A stretch of 64,000 nucleotides of DNA from positions 62,001 through 126,000 of the forward strand of contig NZ_JACJPX010000013.1 of NCBI RefSeq assembly GCF_014696315.1, in the 5' to 3' direction. A model generated the notes under the pieces. The model worked only from the letters and a program-made list of their open reading frames with translations, had not been told where the DNA came from and did no database searches. This DNA is from Calothrix membranacea FACHB-236. GTDB lineage: Bacteria > Cyanobacteriota > Cyanobacteriia > Cyanobacteriales > Nostocaceae. Shown here piece by piece: positions 27,235 to 35,100 of the stretch. The position numbers were made by a program, and so were the translations under genes. Numbering within the stretch: the stretch's first letter is position 1; the number at the start of each line of letters is the position of its first letter.

Positions 27235-28503
27235 TTAATTATTGCGATCGCGCTCCAAATCAGCAATCACTTTTTGTAAATACCACTCTTCTGGCATTTG
27301 TGGATAATAATCTTTTTTCTGCTGAATTAAGCGTTGGGCGATTTCCCACTGTCCCCCAACCATGCGTAACAAACGCTGACGTAGCAAGTTATATTTCTGG
27401 TTTTGGTTATCGGGTAGAGATTTTTGAATCTTGGTGAGGCTATTTAAAACCTGGTGATAATTGTCCCAATCTTCTTTTTCTAAAAAAATACTGATTGCTT
27501 TTTGATAATCGTCCCTAGCTGCTAACATCTCTTCCAACAAAGTATGAGTAATCCCGCGATTATAGTAAGCTTGAGCATCATCAGGATTGATTGATATCGC
27601 TTGGCTGTAGTCTTGAATTGCACCTAAATAATTGCTCATAGCGCGATAAGCATTACCCCTAGCCACAAAAACTAAAGCATCCTGGGGTTGAAGTTGTAGC
27701 GCTTGGTTAAAATCCGCGATCGCACCTTGATAATCAGCCAGTAAATAACGTGCTTTCCCCCGGTTGCGATAGACAATTGCATCGTGAAAATCTAGCCGCA
27801 ATGCTTGGTTAAAATCTGCGATCGCTTCTTGATAGTTACCCATTTTGCAACGCACTACGCCACGACAGCAGTAAGCTTGTGCATCTTGTGGATCGGCTTG
27901 TAACACCCAGTTTAAATCTTCGATGGCTTCGCGGGTGTCTCCTTTTTCTGCCTTATCTAATAATTGTTTAAAATAGTCTTTTTCTGATTTAATGGTAATA
28001 TTCGGTGTTTTTTGCGATAAAACAGGAGATTTTTCTGGAGGCTGTAGTTCTTTGATTCTTTCCAAACACAGACGACAATTTTCTGTGTCTTTCTGCTCTA
28101 GATATAATTCTGCCGCTTTCTTAAAATTAGCGATCGCATCTTGAATATATCCTTGTTTCCGCCGCACCATCCCCCGCAAGCTATGAGCAGCAGCGTAATT
28201 ATAATTGAGACGAATGGCAGATTCTACATCTTCTAACGCACCCGGCAAATTTTTCAACGTCACCCTAGCCAAGGCGCGAGAATAGTATGCTGCTAAACTT
28301 TGGGGATTTTGCTTCAAAGCCTCAGTGTAATCGGAAACTGCTTGCAGAATTGCCCCGGAGTCATAATATGCCAACCCTCTTTGCAAGTAAGCTTCAGGAA
28401 AGAAAGGTGTAACTTGCAAAGCATGATTAAACTCCTCAATGGCTCCAGAGTAGTCTTTTTGTTGAGCTTTTTCCAACCCTCGGTAATAAAATTCGTCACT
28501 CAT
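27235..28503 (-). CDS. TPR repeat protein
   Basis: The 422-residue soluble protein consists mostly of tetratricopeptide repeats. There are about three at the N-terminus (FYYRGLEKAQQKDYSGAIEEFNHALQ, AYLQRGLAYYDSG, AYYSRALARVTLKN), a linker near 135-190, and about five more (AYCCRGVVRCKMGNYQEAIADFNQAL to AYYNRGITHTLLEEM). The last 90 residues are basic and helical without a recognised domain. Such proteins are scaffolds for protein-protein contacts; the partner is unknown. There is no signal peptide. It is transcribed towards the hox-synthetase terminator from its own promoter in the 28.5-kb gap. Confidence 0.88.
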   Translation of the reverse strand: MSDEFYYRGLEKAQQKDYSGAIEEFNHALQVTPFFPEAYLQRGLAYYDSGAILQAVSDYTEALKQNPQSLAAYYSRALARVTLKNLPGALEDVESAIRLNYNYAAAHSLRGMVRRKQGYIQDAIANFKKAAELYLEQKDTENCRLCLERIKELQPPEKSPVLSQKTPNITIKSEKDYFKQLLDKAEKGDTREAIEDLNWVLQADPQDAQAYCCRGVVRCKMGNYQEAIADFNQALRLDFHDAIVYRNRGKARYLLADYQGAIADFNQALQLQPQDALVFVARGNAYRAMSNYLGAIQDYSQAISINPDDAQAYYNRGITHTLLEEMLAARDDYQKAISIFLEKEDWDNYHQVLNSLTKIQKSLPDNQNQKYNLLRQRLLRMVGGQWEIAQRLIQQKKDYYPQMPEEWYLQKVIADLERDRNN

Positions 28504-28694
28504 GGCGTTGATGAACTGAACTCAGTTAATTGATGACTACATAAGTATTCACCGTGACTCTAACTTATTTCCCACTGCCATTATGATGTAAACTTAGGCT
28601 TAATGCATATAAGCGCGCTTTCTCGTATTTTTTTACACCTTGCCATCCCCCTTTAGGGTGATATTACTCATACTTAACGATACTTTTTTTTAAA

Positions 28695-28740
28695 GTACTA
28701 AATAATACTTTAACTTATGTCATGCAACTATACGTATAAT
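28695..28740 (+). promoter_or_regulatory. NtcA-type box with TATAAT upstream of a predicted small RNA
   Basis: GTA (28695-28697), eight bases, TAC (28706-28708) is an exact NtcA consensus with extended dyad AAGTA...TACTT. A perfect TATAAT follows at 28735-28740. The gap of 26 bases is a little longer than the usual 20-24 for NtcA-activated promoters, which lowers confidence. Confidence 0.4.
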
Positions 28741-28746
28741 TGAGTA

Positions 28747-28908
28747 TTATCTGTCTCTAATATTAGCTTTTGCGTACTTTTTTCTTTGATGAAGCATAGC
28801 AGGATAGCCTAATAGTAAAAACAATGTCATGCTTTCTTGACATTTACTAATAAATACATAGAAAATCAACCAATGCAAACATAGTGTTTGCATTGGTTGA
28901 TTTTTAAA
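28747..28908 (+). ncRNA. Predicted small non-coding RNA, about 160 nt
   Basis: Between the TATAAT at 28735-28740 and a perfect hairpin plus T-run at 28862-28904 no open reading frame of meaningful size exists. An internal small hairpin, atgtca/tgacat, lies near 28825-28845. The arrangement, promoter to intrinsic terminator within 160 bases, is that of a bacterial small RNA; the NtcA-type box suggests nitrogen control as for known Nsi RNAs. No match to a named RNA is claimed, and ends are estimates. Confidence 0.4.
28862..28904 (+). terminator. Perfect 20-bp hairpin with T-run
   Basis: Arms 28862-28881 and 28885-28904 are perfectly complementary around a TAG loop, and the right arm runs into TTTTTAAAT. 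No protein gene on either strand ends nearby, so the hairpin is best explained as the end of a small RNA. Confidence 0.7.
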
Positions 28909-29164
28909 TCTGAGATTAAGTCACGATTTAGCTGTAACACTGATGGGATATACGCTCTCAGCTATTAACGCTAATTGGTTATATAAAAATTAAATGTTTT
29001 TGAAGTATATATAGTACGCTGGAATACATATATTACTTAAGGAAAAATCTACTTAGTTGTATTTTTTAATACATTGAATCAAAAGTAACTTAATCTTGTA
29101 TAGTAATTACCGAAAACTACAGTTATCTTTTTCCGTAAAACATTAAAAAATAATATATAAGTCA

Positions 29165-29203
29165 ATTATGTAAGTAGATTACGTAAGTAAATTACGTAAG
29201 TAG
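29165..29203 (+). repeat. Three tandem 13-bp repeats ATTAYGTAAGTAR
   Basis: Units attatgtaagtag (29165-29177), attacgtaagtaa (29178-29190) and attacgtaagtag (29191-29203). Each holds a TAYGTA core, so identical sites recur every 13 bp about 470 bp before the terpene synthase start. Direct repeats of this kind can be regulator-binding iterons. Confidence 0.75.
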
Positions 29204-29668
29204 ATTAATCTTTAGGGTTAACACCTAATCCAGTGAAATTCAAACTTACATATTGACAAGACACATAAAGAGCTATTTTTAGCTCTATTACTATTGTGCA
29301 GATATATTGCATATATAGACAGAAATTTCTGATCATATCCGGCAACTTCCTCAATTATTCTAGGATTAAATATCGCTGACTTCTATAAAAGCTACTGTCC
29401 ATATACCTAAGTTTTCCAACAAGTCAGTCATCTAAATCTAGCTTATTTTCAAGCTATTTAGGTTTACCATAGGACTTTTTTACAACTTAAGTATCGGTCT
29501 GCAAGCGAATATTAGTTACTGGCGAATGTAAAGAATTCGCTAGCAAGTATGTAATATCGATATTCCCTTGATTTTTTCTAATCTTGCTCCATTCAAAAAT
29601 GGCCCTTAGCTAACTTAATTACAAATTTGTAATTAAGACACTCAAATATTTGTGTTCCTGGAGAAATC

Positions 29669-30637
29669 ATGGAAAAGTTTGTTTTACCAAATTTATACTG
29701 CCCATTCCCAACCCGTATAAATCATCATGTTGAAGTTTTAGCAGACTATTCTATGGAATGGGTATTGCGCTACAAACTTATGGATAGAGAGTCACTTTAT
29801 AAAAAGTTTTCTAAAGCAAAATTTTATTTACTAACTGCAGGTGCTTATCCTGATTGTCAGCTTGAAGAATTAAAGATTGCTAATGACGTAATTAGTTGGT
29901 TATTTATTTGGGATGACCAATGTGATGTGTCTGATTTAGGCAAAAAACCAGAATTACTCAATAGTCTATGCAACAGATTTATAGAAATATTAAATGGTGC
30001 AGAACTTACTCCTGATGATTTACCTCTAGGGTTTGCCTTAAAAAACATCAGACAGCGAATTATCAATCGAGGTAATATCGCTTTTTTTCATCATTTTGTT
30101 CACAATTTTGAAGATTATTTCTACGGGTGTATTGAGGAGTCAAATAATCGTGCAAAACTCATAATACCAGATTTACAACAATATATTGAAATCCGTAGTT
30201 CCAATGCTGGAGCTGCTCTTTGCCTTAACTTAATTGAGTTTTGTAACCGAGTAACCATTCCTTATAAGTTACGAAATAATTCGATTCTCAAGAGCCTAAC
30301 CCAAATGACTATTAATATTCTTGGGTGGTCAAATGATATCTTTTCAGCGCAGAGAGAAATGGCTAATGGTGAAGTTCATAATCTAGTCGTAATCTTATAT
30401 TCTCAACAGAAAAAAAGCATAAATGAAGCATTAAAAGCAGCGGCAGAAATGCATGATTTAGAAGTTAAAAAGCTTACGGAGCTATCAGCAAATATGCCCT
30501 CTTTCGGTACAGAAGTAGATGCTGAAGTTACAAAGTATATTTCTGGACTCTACTCCTGGATACGTGGAAATCTTGACTGGTACGCCCATTCTGAACGTTA
30601 TCAAATTGCAGAAAGAATTGAGTTAGTTGCCTCTTAA
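29669..30637 (+). CDS. Class I sesquiterpene synthase
   Basis: The 322-residue soluble cyclase has all class I terpene synthase signatures: the Asp-rich metal motif DDQCD (82-86), the NSE triad NDIFSAQRE (Asn222, Ser226, Glu230), the pyrophosphate-sensor Arg176 exactly 46 residues before the NSE Asn, and the C-terminal RY pair at 310-311. It should ionise farnesyl diphosphate and cyclise it. Because it sits 20 bases before a CYP110-like P450, a germacrene A or selinene-type product, as in the homologous Nostoc pairs, is the best guess; product identity cannot be read from sequence. GGAG at 29660-29663 supports the ATG. Unusually long upstream DNA suggests regulated expression. Confidence 0.9.
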   Translation: MEKFVLPNLYCPFPTRINHHVEVLADYSMEWVLRYKLMDRESLYKKFSKAKFYLLTAGAYPDCQLEELKIANDVISWLFIWDDQCDVSDLGKKPELLNSLCNRFIEILNGAELTPDDLPLGFALKNIRQRIINRGNIAFFHHFVHNFEDYFYGCIEESNNRAKLIIPDLQQYIEIRSSNAGAALCLNLIEFCNRVTIPYKLRNNSILKSLTQMTINILGWSNDIFSAQREMANGEVHNLVVILYSQQKKSINEALKAAAEMHDLEVKKLTELSANMPSFGTEVDAEVTKYISGLYSWIRGNLDWYAHSERYQIAERIELVAS

Positions 30638-30657
30638 CACAATCTACTTTTAGAACT

Positions 30658-32061
30658 ATGAATAACCAGATACAACGACCTAATCTGCTAAAAACTCACC
30701 CAACTATTCAAAAGCTTCAATGGATTATTGATCCTGTAGGATACTTAGATAGAGCAGGTCAGCAATATCCTGATCTATTCACAGGTGATGTAGTTGGTTT
30801 TGGGGGTACTACAGTATTTGTAAGTCATCCCCAAGGTATTCAAGAAATTTTTACCAATCCTCACAAAAAGTATGCAGCACCTGGTGAGTTAAACAGAACT
30901 TTGCAACCCATACTTGGAGATCATTCTCTATTTATGTTAGGAGGCGATCGCCACAAACGGCAAAGAAAGCTAATGATGCCTCCTTTTCATGGAGAAAGGA
31001 TGCGTAGCTATGGTGACCTAATCGCTAATATTGCTAACCAAGTTTTTCAGCAACTCTCAAATCAGCCTTTTTTGGCTCAGACTGTCACTCAGGATATTTC
31101 TTTGCAAATTATGCTGCAGGCAGTTTTTGGGTTATCTGAGGGAGAAGTTTATCAACGTATCAAGCAATTAGTCATTGATTTAATTTCTGATGTATTTGGA
31201 TCTCCGCTAACTTCTAGTTTGTTGCTGTTCCCTAGCCTACAAAAAGATTTAGGCCCTTGGAGCGCTTGGGGCAAGTTTTTGCGTTGTCGTCAGCAATTAG
31301 ATCAATTACTCTTTGCAGAGATTGCCCAACGCCGTTCTCATCCCAATCCCAATCGGATTGATATCCTCTCCTTGCTTATGTCTGCTAGAGATGAGGAGGG
31401 TGAAGCAATGACAGATCAAGAATTGCGTGATGAACTGATGACTCTTTTGGTTGCTGGACATGAAACTACTGCAACAGCAATGGCTTGGGCTTTCTACTGG
31501 GTTCACTATTTGCCCGAAGTACGGGAAAAACTGCTAGAAGAACTAGATAATTTGGGTGATTCACCAGATCTCATGAGCATACTCCGGGCACCATATTTGA
31601 ATGCTGTCTGTAATGAAAGTTTGCGGATTTACCCTGTGGGAATGTTTACCACGCCTAGAATAGTAAAAGAATCTACAGAGCTGCTAGGGCAACGTTTAGC
31701 TCCAGGTACAATTATATCTGCTTGTATCTATCTCACTCATCACCGTGAAGATATATACCCAAATTCTCATCAATTTAGACCAGAGCGCTTTCTGGAAAAG
31801 ACATTTTCTCCTTCTGAGTTTATACCATTTGGTGGTGGCGTTCGTGGTTGCGTTGGCCAGGCTTTAGCTATGTGTGAAATGAAGCTAGTGTTAGCAACAA
31901 TTCTATCTAGCTACAAACTTTCATTACTAGATTCGCAACCAGAAAAGCCCCAACGTCGAGGTGTCACAATTGGGCCAGCAAGAGGTGTTAAAATGGTAAT
32001 CACAGGACGACGTACACGAGCTAAATCTCTAGTCACTCCTACCGCTATATCTGCCTTTTAA
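30658..32061 (+). CDS. Cytochrome P450, CYP110-like terpene oxidase
   Basis: The 467-residue monooxygenase has the I-helix oxygen-activation motif AGHETT (266-271), the ExxR pair Glu320/Arg323 (CNESLRIYP), and the heme loop FGGGVRGCVG with axial Cys398. No membrane anchor is seen, as usual for cyanobacterial CYP110. It begins 20 bases after the terpene synthase stop, so the two are co-transcribed and the substrate is probably the sesquiterpene made by that enzyme. CYP110 enzymes next to terpene synthases in Nostoc hydroxylate sesquiterpenes, while other CYP110s act on fatty acids or alkanes. The redox partner is not in this window. Confidence 0.92.
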   Translation: MNNQIQRPNLLKTHPTIQKLQWIIDPVGYLDRAGQQYPDLFTGDVVGFGGTTVFVSHPQGIQEIFTNPHKKYAAPGELNRTLQPILGDHSLFMLGGDRHKRQRKLMMPPFHGERMRSYGDLIANIANQVFQQLSNQPFLAQTVTQDISLQIMLQAVFGLSEGEVYQRIKQLVIDLISDVFGSPLTSSLLLFPSLQKDLGPWSAWGKFLRCRQQLDQLLFAEIAQRRSHPNPNRIDILSLLMSARDEEGEAMTDQELRDELMTLLVAGHETTATAMAWAFYWVHYLPEVREKLLEELDNLGDSPDLMSILRAPYLNAVCNESLRIYPVGMFTTPRIVKESTELLGQRLAPGTIISACIYLTHHREDIYPNSHQFRPERFLEKTFSPSEFIPFGGGVRGCVGQALAMCEMKLVLATILSSYKLSLLDSQPEKPQRRGVTIGPARGVKMVITGRRTRAKSLVTPTAISAF

Positions 32062-32170
32062 TATAGTAAAGAACGGCACTAATGCAGTAATTCTTCATCG
32101 TCAAAGAGAGGCCTGGATTTTATCCTGACCTCATAATGAAACTTAAATGTTGATGAGATACCTAACAGTA

Positions 32171-35100
32171 TTACTGTTGTATTGGTATCTCGATGATAAA
32201 CTCTGTACCTTGTCCTAACACAGAATTACAAATTAACTTCCCCTGATGTTTTTCTACTACAACTTGATAACTAATAGATAAACCTAAGCCTGTACCGCTA
32301 CCAACTGGTTTAGTAGTAAAAAAGGGGTCAAATATTTTCTGACGTACTACTTCTGTCATTCCACAGCCATTATCAGCAATGCGGATTTGCACCGTATTAG
32401 AGTCTTTTAATTCACTCTGAATTGTAATTTGTGGACTAGTTAATAGTTGAGCATCTTTTTCTACTGACTTTTGACTATTTAATATTGACTCTTCTAAAGC
32501 ATCAATCGCATTACTGATAATATTCATAAATACCTGATTCAGTTGCCCTGCATAACAACTTACTAAAGGTAGTTTGGCATATTCCTGAATAACTTCAATT
32601 TGAGGCAGTCCCTTATGTTCATGAAGTCGGTGCTGTAAAAGCATCAAAGTATTATTAATACCTTCATGAATATCTACAGGCTTCATTTCCGATTCATCTA
32701 GGCGAGAAAAATTACGTAATCCCACAACGATATTACCAATTCGAGAACTCCCAAGTTTCATAGAATTAAGAATCTTCGGTAAGTCTTCAGCTAAGAAATC
32801 TAAATCAATATCTGCCCTTTTGCTTTGCACTATAGGTAGAGGATTAGGAAATTCCTGCTGATAAAGCGAAATCAACTCTAGTAAATCTTTAACATACTCG
32901 CTGGCATGGGTAATATTGCCATAAATAAAGTTAATAGGGTTATTAATTTCATGGGCTATTCCTGCTACTATTTCTCCTAAAGAAGACATTTTCTCACTTT
33001 GAACTAATTGCGTTTGTGTCTGCTGCAATTCTTGGAGAGCTTGTTGCAAGCTTTGATTTTTATCATTGAGTTCTTGGGTTCTTCTTGCTACTTTTTCCTC
33101 TAAATTGTAGTTGTACTCCTCCAATTGGTGGTTAGTTTGAGCCAAGTTATGGTAAAGTATGGCATTTTCTAGAGAGATTGCTGCTTGAGTAGTCAGGAGT
33201 TGGAGAACATTAATGCGATCGCGTGTAAAAGCTCCAGTGGTTAAATTATTTTCTAGATAAAGAATACCTAGTAATTTACCTTGATTAGTAATTGGTAAAC
33301 ATAATAAACTCTGCGGTTGTTCTCGAATAATATAGGGTTCTCCCACTAAAAAAGCTACCTTCTTAACATCATCCACGACAAATATATCTTTATGACGTTT
33401 TACATAGTTAATCAAAGTCACAGGCACATCAAAGCTAGACTCTAAAATAATTGCCGGAAAAGATGTAGAAATAGAGTCACTAGCCGAACTAAGACTGACT
33501 GTAGTAACTTTTAACTCTCCACTCTCACCTTCGCTTAAAATCAAAGCCGATTTAGAAGCTCCAGCATTTTCCATCACAACTTGCATCAATATTGATATCA
33601 ATTTCTCCAGATCAATTTCTCCGGAGAGTGCTTGCGAAACTTTGATTAAAGCTGCTAAATCTAAAGAGTCTGAGATATTTGTTTTAGAACCGAGTAACGT
33701 CTGAGAAGTATTCTGATTAGATATAGATTGCTCAATAGCAAAAGTGACTTTTTCATTTACTTGATGACTTTGTTTTTCTGATTGCAATACATGTGCAAGT
33801 AATCGAGAATAGCGTGCTGCTAAATCATCAACTTTAGCTTTTGCTCCCCAGCGACTATATGCATAGTATGAGTCAGTAAGATAAATGTGAGCTATTTTTT
33901 CTTTGCCCCATGCAAGATAAAATCTAGCTGCCAGCTCGTTAGCTAGAGCTTCTTCATTAACATACTCATTTTCTTTCGCCTGGGAGATAGCGCGATCGTA
34001 ATAATTTATAGCTGCGAGATATTCACCTGCAACACGATATCTTTCAGCCTCTACTAAATAAAATTTATGTAGATAATTCATAGGCGCATGCTCTGCCCAT
34101 TTCTGCATTTTCTCCTGATTTGATGCCACCTGACACAGGATCTTTTGCTGTTCAGCTTGCTCAACATCAAAATACACAGCCAACTGAGCTAGAGAATCAT
34201 AAAAATGGAAAAGAGGGAAAACTACTTGTCCTATGCCACCTTCTAAATACTGTTCTGCCAATTTAGAAATTTTAACTGCTTGGGAAAACTCCTGAAAGAT
34301 ATAGCACAAATGTAGTTTACTGACATATAAATATAAAAGTCCAGCTACATCATTTAATTCCAAATGAATTGGTATATTTCTTTCTTCATCATAAGCTCTA
34401 CCAACTAAGATACAAGGATTATCAACATATCCGAGCAAATTTAAAACTACTTGATGGTAGATTGCATTATAATAAAATGCTCTTTCTTGATTAATTTTTT
34501 GGATGGCATTACTATAATTAGCCATCTCCATTTCCAAGTCTGTTAGTTCTTTACCAATCAAATATGAAAAGGAAGAATAAGAATATAAAGCATAAGATGC
34601 AAATTCTAAATCTCCTGTTTCTAATCCAGTAGAGTAAGTATCTAACAAAGGTTGTAAAGCTTCTCTATTATGATCTTGCCAATGTCTAATTAAGACATTA
34701 AACACCTCCATAACCCTAGCTTTAACTTCTTTAGGATTATACTTAAATACGATATTTAAAGCGAGTTTACCAAATTTATAACCCCTCTCAATATCTCCTA
34801 TTATTCCACATAGCATCAACCCATAGTTAACATAAGCAAATGCAGACAAAGGAGCATTACCTTTTTGCAGAGATAATTGGATTTGTTTAATCACAATTAA
34901 TGGGAATAATTCAGGTATAACAGCATAAGCAGCAGGAAGTAGCCCAGATAAGATTTTAATTACGGCGAGTGATTCAGCTTCTAACATCTCTGGTAAATCG
35001 ATTAAGTCTTCGATCTGCTTACCACTTAGATTTGATGCCAAATCTAGCATCGCTACTTGAATATCCGATTGACTCGGATTTTCGGGGAACTTAACTCCCA

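Larger units (their letters stand above)
28504..29668. other. Long AT-rich regulatory gap before the terpene synthase
   Basis: The 1165-bp gap encodes no convincing protein. It contains the TPR promoter region, a predicted small-RNA unit (28695-28908), a 13-bp tandem repeat (29165-29203), and roughly 450 bp of further AT-rich DNA before the GGAG ribosome site of the terpene synthase. Its size and density of signals suggest layered control of the sesquiterpene genes. Confidence 0.6.

Noticed and set aside
27081-27437. Plus-strand open frame across the hox-synthetase terminator
   Set aside because: It begins inside the terminator hairpin and overlaps the TPR gene on the other strand.
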